Shown here piece by piece: positions 6,072-13,236 of a stretch of 15,609 nt of DNA (position 1 is its first letter; each line of letters opens with the position of its first letter). A program made the translations under genes and the position numbers. The DNA comes from an uncultured Oscillospiraceae bacterium (GTDB lineage: Bacteria; Bacillota; Clostridia; Oscillospirales; Ruminococcaceae). The notes beneath the pieces are model-generated. The model worked only from the letters and a program-made list of their open reading frames with translations. It made no database searches and was not told the DNA's origin. The DNA lies in assembly GCA_900543295.1 (NCBI GenBank), contig UQQY01000032.1:1-15609 (forward strand). Direction: 5' to 3'.

Positions 6072-6350
6072 TCAAAAAGCGCGTATTTTTTCACGCTTTG
6101 CTTTTTTGATTAAATAGGAATAGCGCCGTTCCAGTGAGCACAGCTCCAGCGCATAGGTGTCGATCAGGTCGAAATCCGTCTCAAGATCATAGCAGCTTTG
6201 AAGCGCCTGAATTCTGGTTTGCAAATCCTTTATTTCCGCTAAGAACGCCTCGCGCTTTAAACGTTCGGTCTCCTCTTCTGCTTTCTCTTTTCGCAGAATA
6301 CGAAAATGGGAAGCGGAAAATGAAGAAATACGCTGTAAAATGCCTTCCAT
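6072..6350 (-). CDS. yaaL: YaaL-like protein (DUF2508)
   Basis: The 92-residue soluble, highly charged, mostly helical protein has the DUF2508 signature. A Lys/Glu-rich helix (about 20-50) is followed by DLETDFDLIDTYALELCSLERRYSYLIKKAK (DFDLID.Y..EL...E.RY.YL). Its function is not established, but the family is found beside bofA (and often recR) in Firmicutes, as here. GGAGGG sits 6 bases before ATG 6350. The stop overlaps the start region of bofA, so the two are cotranscribed. No convincing sigma-A promoter is visible upstream; a sporulation sigma factor would fit the context but its boxes could not be assigned with confidence. Confidence 0.87.
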   Translation of the reverse strand: MEGILQRISSFSASHFRILRKEKAEEETERLKREAFLAEIKDLQTRIQALQSCYDLETDFDLIDTYALELCSLERRYSYLIKKAKREKIRAF

Positions 6351-6550
6351 AACAATCCCTCCAGATCATGATATGCAAAGCATTGGCTTTTTCATCCTGA
6401 AATATACATAAAACAGATGAAACTTTTTCTTGAAGCCTGATAGACAGAAAAGCGGTATTACTGTGCGATAAAAACAGTGCTGCTCTGTTCTTTTTACGAA
6501 AAATTCTGCATAGAATAAGAAGTAAAAACAATGCCGGAGGAGAAACAGCA

Positions 6551-6745
6551 ATGAAAACCGTACATATTGCAGAGCAGTACTGCCGCCAGTGCAGAAGAGA
6601 GGTCGGAATGGAGTATGCAACGTATTCGGACGGAAAACGGGAGAGACGGTGCCTGTCGCGCTTTTGCGAACAGGAGCTGACCCCAATGTCAGTTTGCCAT
6701 CTTACAGGGGAGCGGATTGCCCGGAAAGCGGGGAGCGCCGGCTGA
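6551..6745 (+). CDS. Small cysteine-containing protein of unknown function
   Basis: A 64-residue ORF starts at ATG 6551 behind an excellent GGAGGAG site (7 bases away). It has Cys11-x2-Cys14, then Cys34-x4-Cys39 and Cys49, plus many Arg and Lys. This pattern could bind zinc, though it does not match a zinc ribbon I can name. Codon choice looks coding along its length. It stands alone between the yaaL gene (divergent) and a methyltransferase gene (convergent), sharing the terminator at 6820-6865. A second frame overlaps its 3' half (6589-6816) but has no ribosome binding site. The region upstream (6351-6550) holds no other gene, only a weak TAGAAT -10 candidate near 6512. Confidence 0.6.
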   Translation: MKTVHIAEQYCRQCRREVGMEYATYSDGKRERRCLSRFCEQELTPMSVCHLTGERIARKAGSAG

Positions 6746-6819
6746 TCAGAACACAGGCTCCTGTGTATCCAGTCATGCACTTTGAGAAGGGTGCGGTCAA
6801 TCAATACAGTATTTAAATT

Positions 6820-6865
6820 AAGAAGCAGCTCCTCATGAACGGCTGTCGGCGAGGAGCTGCTTCTT
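6820..6865. terminator. Convergent terminator of the Cys-rich ORF and the methyltransferase operon
   Basis: A 15 bp stem (6820-6834 with 6851-6865) encloses a 16-base loop. In the minus direction it is followed by an AT-rich tail, and it lies 7 bases after the methyltransferase stop. In the plus direction TTTT follows at 6870-6873 after a short gap. Confidence 0.82.
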
Positions 6866-6871
6866 ATCGTT

Positions 6872-7645
6872 TTAATTTCGTACCGCAGTGAAAAAGAGCC
6901 GCTTAAAACGGAAAAGGATTTCTCCGTTTTCACACTTGGGGTAAAGTATCTGCGCTTTTTGCAGTATAGCATTCTGAAATGCAATGGAATCTGTTTCGGA
7001 AAGCGCGTCTAAATATGGGCGAAGCCGCGTTCCCTTCACCCATTCAAGCAGCGCTTCATGCGACGGCATCCTGTGAAAATAGGTTGTTTCCCATATATCA
7101 AAGGTATCTGTACAGCGGCTTAAAATATCAAAGTATTCTTCAGAGGAAAGCATTCTGTTCGGTTCGAGACTTTTTTCGGAAAAGCCCCATCGAGGCATAG
7201 CGGCAACCTCGTCAATGACGCGGTGAAGCGGCTCGTTTCGGTTGATTGGCGCCTGTACGGCAAGAACGCCTTTGGAATTTAAAAGCTGCATCATGGCCGG
7301 AATCAGTTTTTCGTGCGAGGGGATCCATTGAATACAGGCGTTTGAAAAAACAATATCAAAGGTTTTCTTCAAGGATTGAAGAGAGTCGGAGGCGTCGCAC
7401 TGCAAAAAGGTGAGTTCCGGATAAGAAGCGCGCGCCTCTTGAAGCATCGCTTCGGATTTGTCGATTCCCGTAATATCGGCGTTGGGAAAAAGATCTTTGA
7501 GCACCGCCGTACTGTTTCCGGGGCCGCAGCCAATGTCAAGCACGGTATCCGGCGACAACAAAGAAAGCCGACGAGCGAGATCAAGCGCAGGCTGCGTCCG
7601 CTCCGCTTTAAATTTCAGATATTGTGCGGCGTTCCATTCGGCCAT
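6872..7645 (-). CDS. Trans-aconitate 2-methyltransferase-like SAM-dependent methyltransferase
   Basis: The 257-residue cytoplasmic class I methyltransferase has length and sequence like Tam, which methylates trans-aconitate. The N-terminal EWNAAQYLKFKAERTQPALDLARRL is a typical Tam start. Motif I VLDIGCGPGNS lies at 35-45, the acidic end of strand 2 GIDKS at about 60-64, and DIVFSNACIQWIPSHE at the motif corresponding to the binding cleft. The C-terminal half is Tam-like throughout. ATG 7645 is preferred to an in-frame upstream start at 7666 because AAGGAGAG lies 7 bases before it. It is the last gene of a three-gene operon, 22 bases after the acetyltransferase. The actual substrate may differ from trans-aconitate. 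Confidence 0.88.
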   Translation of the reverse strand: MAEWNAAQYLKFKAERTQPALDLARRLSLLSPDTVLDIGCGPGNSTAVLKDLFPNADITGIDKSEAMLQEARASYPELTFLQCDASDSLQSLKKTFDIVFSNACIQWIPSHEKLIPAMMQLLNSKGVLAVQAPINRNEPLHRVIDEVAAMPRWGFSEKSLEPNRMLSSEEYFDILSRCTDTFDIWETTYFHRMPSHEALLEWVKGTRLRPYLDALSETDSIAFQNAILQKAQILYPKCENGEILFRFKRLFFTAVRN

Positions 7646-7667
7646 AAATATTCTCTCCTTATACAAG

Positions 7668-8126
7668 CTATTCTAACTGCATGCAGTGTACAGTTACAGA
7701 AAAATTTTCATTGCCCGGCATTTTGCCGGAGCATAGTTTTGTTGTATGAAAACCCATAGATTCATAAAGCCGTATAGCGGGCGTGTTCCCTTTAAGCACC
7801 TCAATGCATAACGGCCGCTTATACGTATGCTCAATCACATGGCGCACAAGGGCGCTTCCGATGCCTCTGCGCATATAGTCCGGATCGACATAAAGCCATG
7901 CCAGTTCTTCATCGGCGTATGCGGCAAATCCGCAGACTCTGCCCTCCTGCATGGCAACCGCCACAGTGTAGTCGAAAAGCCCCTCTGCGGGCGCGGCAAT
8001 ACGGAGCGGAAGAAACGCGCCGTCAAGCCCCGCGTTGTGAAGCTCCAGCTTGCGGGCGCTGTCGTGAATCTCTGAAATCCGAGACCAGTCTTCATCCGTA
8101 TAAGGGCGAATGGAAATCATCTGCAT
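7668..8126 (-). CDS. GNAT-family N-acetyltransferase
   Basis: The 152-residue protein has the single-domain GNAT fold. ISIRPYTDEDWSRISEI is the typical first strand and helix. GFAAY is strand 4. The acetyl-CoA binding loop is LYVDPDYMRRGIGSALV at about 79-94 (RxxGxG as RRGIGS). The final NTPAIRLYESMGF (about 114-126) is the usual GNAT C-terminal motif. The acceptor substrate cannot be read from sequence. ATG 8126 is chosen because AAAGAGG lies 9 bases upstream; an in-frame TTG at 8135 lies too close to that site. The gene sits between a membrane protein gene (24 bases away) and the methyltransferase gene (22 bases), so all three are likely on one transcript. Confidence 0.9.
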   Translation of the reverse strand: MQMISIRPYTDEDWSRISEIHDSARKLELHNAGLDGAFLPLRIAAPAEGLFDYTVAVAMQEGRVCGFAAYADEELAWLYVDPDYMRRGIGSALVRHVIEHTYKRPLCIEVLKGNTPAIRLYESMGFHTTKLCSGKMPGNENFSVTVHCMQLE

Positions 8127-8150
8127 GAAAATCAACCTCTTTCTGACGGC

Positions 8151-8954
8151 CTATTCATCGAGATAGGCGGAATAAGCCGCATCAGTGCGTGCACGCTCTG
8201 CATTATTCTCCGCAATACGCGCTTTGAGCGTAAGCCTGGTTTTGCGCCGCCTGCACTGTTCAGTGAAACGGCTCGAGTACAGCAAAAACAGCAGGTAGAC
8301 GTACGGCATGCCGAGATTGGTTTCAAGGAGGGAGTTGACGAGCAGCGGGGAAAGCTTTTCAAGCCCGGAAAAGCCTGCGCTGCGGATACCGCCAATCAAA
8401 AGCATGGCCTCCCAGCCAAACTGCACCAAAATTCCAATAATCAAAAGCCATAGAACCGGTGCTTTTTCTTCCGCGTTTTTCCTCGAAAGATTCCAAACAA
8501 TCAGTCCGAAATATCCGGCAAACAGGATCAAGGCCATATAGCCGTGATATGCGCCGGTTGTGCGCTGAATGACAATCGGTTCTCCGCCGCCGAAGGTTTG
8601 CGTCAGGAGCGGACAGCAAAACCACCAGGAGAGAATCAGCAGCGACCACTCAAAAAGATGACGATCCTTTGAGATCCAAAGCCAGATCCACGTGAAATTT
8701 GTAAAGCCGTAGCTCATCGACATCCATAAAAGCACCCAGAACAGACTGTAGCCGTCTGATATTTCCCTTGCGCCGCAGAGCAGGTGAAAAATGCCGTAAT
8801 CTACAGCCATATATAAAAGACCGGCAAAAAGTCCGACCAGCACGGTTGTGTACTTTTTCCGCCAAAGAAGCAGCAGCGCAAACACGCATAAAAACAATAC
8901 GTCGAGCCAGATATAGAGCGGGTCAAACTGTCTTTTTGCAATAACCTCCGTCAT
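8151..8954 (-). CDS. Multispanning membrane protein of unknown function
   Basis: The 267-residue integral membrane protein has about seven or eight hydrophobic segments and a charged C-terminal tail rich in Arg, Ala and Glu. Conspicuous stretches are VDYGIFHLL, WMSMSYGFTNFTWIWLW and TGAYHGYMALILFAGYFG, which are rich in aromatics and contain possible polar intramembrane residues. It resembles uncharacterised clostridial membrane proteins but I cannot assign a function. Two ATGs are adjacent; the second (8954) is 6 bases from AAGGAGG and the first (8957) only 3, so 8954 is chosen. It is the first gene of the operon, driven by the promoter at 8986-9014. Confidence 0.85.
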   Translation of the reverse strand: MTEVIAKRQFDPLYIWLDVLFLCVFALLLLWRKKYTTVLVGLFAGLLYMAVDYGIFHLLCGAREISDGYSLFWVLLWMSMSYGFTNFTWIWLWISKDRHLFEWSLLILSWWFCCPLLTQTFGGGEPIVIQRTTGAYHGYMALILFAGYFGLIVWNLSRKNAEEKAPVLWLLIIGILVQFGWEAMLLIGGIRSAGFSGLEKLSPLLVNSLLETNLGMPYVYLLFLLYSSRFTEQCRRRKTRLTLKARIAENNAERARTDAAYSAYLDE

Positions 8955-8985
8955 CATAGTCCTCCTTGCGCCCATTTTCGACAAT

Positions 8986-9014
8986 ATTATAGCATGAGGT
9001 GATGTAAGATGCAA
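8986..9014 (-). promoter_or_regulatory. Promoter of the membrane protein-GNAT-methyltransferase operon
   Basis: On the minus strand, TTGCAT (9009-9014) and TATAAT (8986-8991) are separated by 17 bases. Transcription would begin about 25 bases before the first gene. Confidence 0.8.
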
Positions 9015-9037
9015 TGCGGCGCACAGAGAGGCGAGCA

Positions 9038-9181
9038 ATGGGCGTCAATGTTCTGATTCAGGGCGTGTTTTTCACCGTCTGTCTGCACATCGTGGTCGGT
9101 CTGCTTGCTTGCCTTTTGGTCAAATGGATCCGAAAGAAACGGAGACAAAACGGAGCGCAGTATGCTGAGTCCGAACGATGA
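9038..9181 (+). CDS. Small single-pass membrane protein (47 residues)
   Basis: A short ORF from ATG 9038 encodes a hydrophobic helix (about residues 4-28, VLIQGVFFTVCLHIVVGLLA) followed by the basic stretch KWIRKKRR and a polar tail. The expected topology is N-out with the tail in the cytoplasm (positive-inside rule). Codons end mostly in G or C, as in the neighbours, which supports coding. AGAGG lies 6 bases upstream; an in-frame ATG at 9014 behind GAGGTG is the alternative start. No plus-strand promoter was recognised. It is divergent from the membrane-protein operon and is followed 52 bases later by another tiny membrane ORF. Confidence 0.5.
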   Translation: MGVNVLIQGVFFTVCLHIVVGLLACLLVKWIRKKRRQNGAQYAESER

Positions 9182-9233
9182 AAACGATGCAGTTCAATTG
9201 GTGAAAAGTTGAAAAAGGAGAGATGACCGGTCT

Positions 9234-9374
9234 ATGAAATACTTCTTTTTGAGTATGGCTCCTTTGTTTGTTCTGATTGCGGCTGTACTATTGGCTGTTG
9301 CAATAATTCGGTTTATCCGTTGACTCATCAAAAAAGTGAACGAGGGCGAAGACAGTTCGGATCAGAATCCCTGA
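9234..9374 (+). pseudogene. Tiny membrane protein ORF interrupted by an in-frame TGA
   Basis: From ATG 9234 the frame encodes 29 residues, a hydrophobic helix starting MKYFFLSMAPLFVLIAAVLL and ending IIRFIR, then TGA at 9321-9323. The same frame then continues LIKKVNEGEDSSDQNP to a second TGA at 9372-9374, just before a terminator. With a Trp at the first TGA the product would be a 46-residue protein with a membrane helix, a basic border and an acidic tail, much like the ORF before it. This suggests either a TGG-to-TGA mutation or stop-codon readthrough. Alternatively the 29-residue peptide is the full product. GGAG lies 13 bases upstream, a rather long spacing, so translation may be weak. 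Confidence 0.4.
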
Positions 9375-9397
9375 TCGGACGATTTGATAAGACAACA

Positions 9398-9437
9398 AAA
9401 GCGCTTTCGACTTATCTGCCGAAAGCGCTTTCTCTTT
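9398..9437. terminator. Convergent terminator between the small membrane ORFs and pheT
   Basis: A 12 bp stem (9398-9409 with 9420-9431) has a 10-base loop. A T-run (CTCTTTTTT) follows on the plus side, and the minus side is followed by TTTTG. It lies 27 bases past the pheT stop. Confidence 0.9.
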
Positions 9438-9457
9438 TTTGCTCGTAAAAATCCGAA

Positions 9458-11872
9458 TCAGCGGATTTCGATACCAAGACGGAATTTCAAATTGCCGAGG
9501 ATTTTCTTTACAAACCGGTTGGTATCCTCCGGCGTGATCGGCTTATCGGCGGGAGCGAAGGTAAGCTTAAAGGCCATGCTCTTCTTGCCTTTCCCGAGCT
9601 GCTCGCTGCGGTAGATGTCGAACAGCTCGGCCTTTGAAACCTGCGGGCAGGCTTTCATGATCTCTTTTTGAATCATGCCGCACTCGATTTCCTCGTCGGC
9701 AACCAGCGCCAGATCCCGCAGCACATCCGGATAGGCGGAAATCGGCTGATAGCGGAAGCTTGCGCGTATATGCTTTGTCAGCGCGCGGTAGTCAAGCTCT
9801 GCAAGAAAAATCTGATAGCCGCTCCTGCTGTCCTTTGGCAGCTTTAATTCTGCGGAAACGTCGTTTGCGAGCTTGCCGAATACGCCGATCCGTTCTCCTT
9901 CGCAGAGAATATAGGCCGCAATACCCGGATGCAGATACGGCACATCCTGCGCGCGCTCATAGTCAAAGCTCAGGCCGAACGATTCCGCAAGCTCCTCAAG
10001 CGCGCCCTTTAAGGTGAAGAAATCCTCTTCTTCGCCGAAAACGGCCGCTCCCAGATGCGGGGTTTCCTCCGGCAGCTCTGTAACCGGCAGCGCTTTCGGA
10101 GCGTAAATGTTGGAGAGCTCGAAAATACGGCCGGCATTGTTGCCGCGCTTGATGTTTTCCACGGCGACGTTCAGCATAGAGGGCGCAAGCAGAGGACGCA
10201 TAATGGTGAGATTGGAGGTGATCGGGTTTATCAGGCGGATGACCTGACGCTCCGGTGCATTCTGTGCAATGTGCAGCGCGTCCAGATCCGCATCGGCATA
10301 GAACGCCAGTGTGGAAACCTCAAAAAAGCCTTGTCCGCACATAACGCGCTTGATCTTTGCCTGCGTTTTCTGTTCTGCGGTAAGACCGCCGGTGGTAACC
10401 ATTGCGCTCTTTAAGAAGGTTGGCTTGATGTGATCGTAGCCGTATTCCCGAATAACCTCTTCTGCAAGATCCGGCTCGCCGATCTCAATATCCTCGCGGT
10501 AACGGGGCGCCGTTACATCCAGCATATCGCCGTTTTGAACAACCTCAAAATGCAGGCTTTTTAAAATGCGGACGATTTTTTCAGCAGGAACCTCGATCCC
10601 CAAAATGCTGTTGATGCCGCTGACCGTCGCGGTAAAGCGCTTTCCCTCACGCGGCGCGCCGGCGCTTACGTCAAACGCGCTTTTTGTGATCTCCCCGCAG
10701 TGAAGCTCCTCAATCAGATGGAGCGCCCGCGCCATGCCAAGCTCCGTCGTATATTCGGAGATACCCTTTTCATAGTGGCTGGAGGCGTCGGTATTCTGAC
10801 CAAGACCGCGCGCCGTTTTGCGGATATTATCGCGGGCAAACTTCGCAGATTCAAACAAAAGCTGCGTGGTGTTTTCGGTGATCTCACTGTTTAGGCCGCC
10901 CATAACGCCGGCAAGCGCCACCGGCTTTTGACCGTCGCAGATGACAAGATTCTGCGGAGAAAGCGTAAATTCCTTGCCGTCCAGCGTGGTGATAGGCTCG
11001 CCCTCTCTGGCGCGGCGCACAAGGATCTGATTGCTTTCGAGCGTTTCCATGTCAAAGGCGTGCATCGGCTGACCGATTTCCAGCATGACATAGTTTGTAA
11101 TATCAACCACATTGCTGATGCTGCGAAGGCCGCACAGCGCAAGCCGCCGCCGCATCCAGCGCGGGGAAATGCCGAAGGTGATATTCCGCACCGCATGACC
11201 CAAATAACGCGGGCAGAGATCCTTTGCCTCCACGGAAATATCGAAGCCTTCATACACATAATCGGACTCCGTATAGCTTGTGTCCGGCATTTTAAGCGGC
11301 TGATTCAGCACAGCCGCCACCTCGCGGGCAATGCCCAAAACAGACTGGCAGTCGGCGCGGTTCGCTGTGACGGAAATATCGAAAATATAGTCGTTTAAGC
11401 CGACAACTTCACAAATATCCGTTCCGGGAACGGTATTCTGGGGCAGAATCAAAATACCGTAAACCTCTGCGCCTTCGTAAAGATCCTCGTTTAAGCCAAG
11501 CTCTTCTCCGGAGCAGAGCATGCCATTCGATTCTACGCCGCGCATTTTTTTGCTTTTGATGGTGATGCCGCCGGGCAGGGTGGCGCTATCAAGCGCCGCC
11601 GGAACGTGCGCGCCGACGTAAATGTTGTCTGCGCCCGTGCTGATCTGAATATTCTTACCGTATTCTCCGCAGTCCAATTTGCAGATTGTGAGATGTGTGC
11701 CCTCCTGTTTGACCGCCTCGGTGATCTCGCCGACGACAACGCGGTCGATCCCGGCGCGCAGGTTGATTAGCTCCTCCACCTCAAAGCCGCAGGAGAACAG
11801 CTTTTCCTGGAGCTCTTCCGGGGAGATGTCGATGTCTACATATTCCTTAAGCCAGCTATATGGTACTTTCAT
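9458..11872 (-). CDS. pheT: Phenylalanyl-tRNA synthetase beta subunit
   Basis: The 804-residue protein is a standard length for the bacterial beta subunit, which forms the cytoplasmic alpha2-beta2 enzyme charging tRNA-Phe. Domains in order are the N-terminal MKVPYSWLKEYVDIDISPEE, an EMAP-type tRNA-binding domain (about 40-150, with THLTICKLDCG and MRGVESNGMLCS), the B3/B4 editing domain (about 205-375, including the IGQPMHAFD motif), B5 (about 400-475), the catalytic-like core (about 480-690), and a C-terminal FDX-ACB anticodon-binding domain starting at YQPISAYPDVLRDLA. ATG 11872 is chosen because GGAGGG lies 8 bases upstream; an in-frame start at 11893 would lie inside pheS. It begins 4 bases after the pheS stop, so the subunits are translationally linked. 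It ends at the terminator at 9398-9431. Confidence 0.98.
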   Translation of the reverse strand: MKVPYSWLKEYVDIDISPEELQEKLFSCGFEVEELINLRAGIDRVVVGEITEAVKQEGTHLTICKLDCGEYGKNIQISTGADNIYVGAHVPAALDSATLPGGITIKSKKMRGVESNGMLCSGEELGLNEDLYEGAEVYGILILPQNTVPGTDICEVVGLNDYIFDISVTANRADCQSVLGIAREVAAVLNQPLKMPDTSYTESDYVYEGFDISVEAKDLCPRYLGHAVRNITFGISPRWMRRRLALCGLRSISNVVDITNYVMLEIGQPMHAFDMETLESNQILVRRAREGEPITTLDGKEFTLSPQNLVICDGQKPVALAGVMGGLNSEITENTTQLLFESAKFARDNIRKTARGLGQNTDASSHYEKGISEYTTELGMARALHLIEELHCGEITKSAFDVSAGAPREGKRFTATVSGINSILGIEVPAEKIVRILKSLHFEVVQNGDMLDVTAPRYREDIEIGEPDLAEEVIREYGYDHIKPTFLKSAMVTTGGLTAEQKTQAKIKRVMCGQGFFEVSTLAFYADADLDALHIAQNAPERQVIRLINPITSNLTIMRPLLAPSMLNVAVENIKRGNNAGRIFELSNIYAPKALPVTELPEETPHLGAAVFGEEEDFFTLKGALEELAESFGLSFDYERAQDVPYLHPGIAAYILCEGERIGVFGKLANDVSAELKLPKDSRSGYQIFLAELDYRALTKHIRASFRYQPISAYPDVLRDLALVADEEIECGMIQKEIMKACPQVSKAELFDIYRSEQLGKGKKSMAFKLTFAPADKPITPEDTNRFVKKILGNLKFRLGIEIR

Positions 11873-11876
11873 CGTA

Positions 11877-12911
11877 TCAGCCCTCCCTTTCATCCTTGAA
11901 CTGCTTTAAGAAACGCAGATCGTTTTCAAAAAGCAGGCCCATGTTATTGATGCCGTATTTGAGCATGGCAATACGTTCGATGCCGATACCGAAGGCGATG
12001 CCGGAATAGACATTCGGATCAATGCCGCAGTTTTCGAGTACCTTGTGGTGGACAACGCCGCCGCCCAAAACCTCGATCCAGCCGGTGTGCTTGCACAAAG
12101 GACAGCCCTTGCCGCCGCATTCAAAGCAGCTCACATCGACCTCGACGCTCGGTTCCGTAAAGGGGAAGTAGCTTGGACGCAGGCGGGTTTTGACGTCGCT
12201 TGAAAAGATGGTCTGTACGAATTTGTCGAGCATACCCTGCAAATCGCAAAGGGTAATGCCCTTGTCTACAACAAGTCCCTCCATCTGGTGAAACATGGGA
12301 GAGTGGGTGGCGTCGCTGTCCGAACGGAACACGCGGCCCGGGACAAGCACCTTGATCGGCGGCTTTTGCGCGTCCATCACGCGGATCTGTCCGGGGCTTG
12401 TGTGCGTGCGCAGAACGATGTCCTCGGCAACATAGAAAGTGTCCTGCATGTCGCGCGCGGGGTGATTCTTTGCCACGTTCAAACGGGTAAAGTTGTGGTC
12501 GTCGTCCTCAATTTCGGGGCCCTCGTAAATCTCAAAGCCCATGCCGGCGAATACGTCGATCATCTCATTTTTAACAATAGTGATCGGATGCAGCGCTCCG
12601 CCGCCGCGCCGGACGGCGGGCAGGGTAATGTCTACCTGCTCGCTTTTGTTTGCGTTTGCAAGCTCGATCTTTTCGATCTCTTCCCGCTTTTCCTGATATT
12701 TTGCCTCCACCTCGGCTTTAAACTGGTTCACCGTCTTGCCCATGAGCGGGCGCATTTCCGGCGCAACGCCGCGCATCCCCTTCATGAGTTCTGCGATGCT
12801 GCCGTTTTTGCTCAAATACTGCTGCCAGAATTCTGCCAGAGCCTCTTTTGACTGTACGCCCGCAATGGCTTCTTCCATCTGAGAGCGCAGCGCGTTGATT
12901 CGTTCTTCCAT
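11877..12911 (-). CDS. pheS: Phenylalanyl-tRNA synthetase alpha subunit
   Basis: The 344-residue catalytic subunit belongs to class II synthetases. An N-terminal coiled-coil arm that contacts tRNA covers about 1-90. Motif 2 is around VLVPGRVFRSDSDATHSPMF (188-207). Motif 3 is GIAFGIGIERIAMLKYGI (304-321). Cys262, Cys265, Cys270 and Cys273 form a CxxC-x4-CxxC pair likely to bind zinc, common in Firmicute enzymes, next to GWIEVLGGGVVHH. ATG 12911 follows a GAGGTG site 4 bases away. It is first in the pheST operon, downstream of a T-box leader, so expression should rise when uncharged tRNA-Phe accumulates. Confidence 0.98.
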   Translation of the reverse strand: MEERINALRSQMEEAIAGVQSKEALAEFWQQYLSKNGSIAELMKGMRGVAPEMRPLMGKTVNQFKAEVEAKYQEKREEIEKIELANANKSEQVDITLPAVRRGGGALHPITIVKNEMIDVFAGMGFEIYEGPEIEDDDHNFTRLNVAKNHPARDMQDTFYVAEDIVLRTHTSPGQIRVMDAQKPPIKVLVPGRVFRSDSDATHSPMFHQMEGLVVDKGITLCDLQGMLDKFVQTIFSSDVKTRLRPSYFPFTEPSVEVDVSCFECGGKGCPLCKHTGWIEVLGGGVVHHKVLENCGIDPNVYSGIAFGIGIERIAMLKYGINNMGLLFENDLRFLKQFKDEREG

Positions 12912-12928
12912 GTTACACCTCGTTTTAC

Positions 12929-13192
12929 AAAATAAAAAACGTCTTCATCCCTCAAAAAAAGGGACGAAGACGAAATCTCCGCGGTACCACCCTGGTTTTT
13001 GCGTGAGCAAACACTCAAGGACCGTTGTAACGGCGGTCGGCCCGTCGCCGCCTACTTTATAACGTTCAGCAGCGCCGCTCGTGAGGGAACTTCTCCGGCA
13101 GGCCGATAAGAACGCTTTCAGCAGATGCGTCCCTCTCTTTGTATCTATCCAGCCGGATACTTTTCTCAGTCAATGCGTTTTAATCGGTATAT
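12929..13192 (-). promoter_or_regulatory. T-box riboswitch leader of pheST
   Basis: Read on the minus strand, the leader contains the conserved T-box AGGGTGGTACCGCG (about 12980-12993), which pairs with the free CCA end of uncharged tRNA. It is followed by a terminator, CGTCTTCATCCC (12940-12951) with GGGACGAAGACG (12961-12972), ending in a long T-run. The T-box strand overlaps the terminator's upstream arm region, giving the usual antiterminator switch. A long stem I occupies about 13080-13175. A TTC triplet in its 3' strand (minus strand, at 13089-13087) is a candidate Phe specifier codon, but I could not confirm the specifier loop by folding. Confidence 0.93.
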
Positions 13193-13197
13193 TCTTT

Positions 13198-13226
13198 ATT
13201 TTATCAGAAGGATCAGCGGTTTGCAA
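13198..13226 (-). promoter_or_regulatory. Promoter of the pheST operon
   Basis: On the minus strand, TTGCAA (13221-13226) and TAAAAT (13198-13203) are separated by 17 bases, with transcription starting near 13190 at the 5' end of the T-box leader. The -35 box lies only 11 bases past the stop codon of the MATE gene. Confidence 0.78.
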
Positions 13227-13236
13227 GAACTTTTTC

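Noticed and set aside
5141..6109. Long plus-strand reading frame of 322 codons
   Set aside because: It lies antisense to hflX and bofA, has no ribosome binding site, and its sequence has no recognisable domain; the minus-strand genes explain the region fully.
6187..6984. Minus-strand frame of 265 codons
   Set aside because: It overlaps the yaaL and methyltransferase genes in another frame and runs through a terminator; composition is not protein-like.
10928..11398. Plus-strand frame of 156 codons inside pheT
   Set aside because: It is antisense to a fully conserved housekeeping gene and has no start signal.
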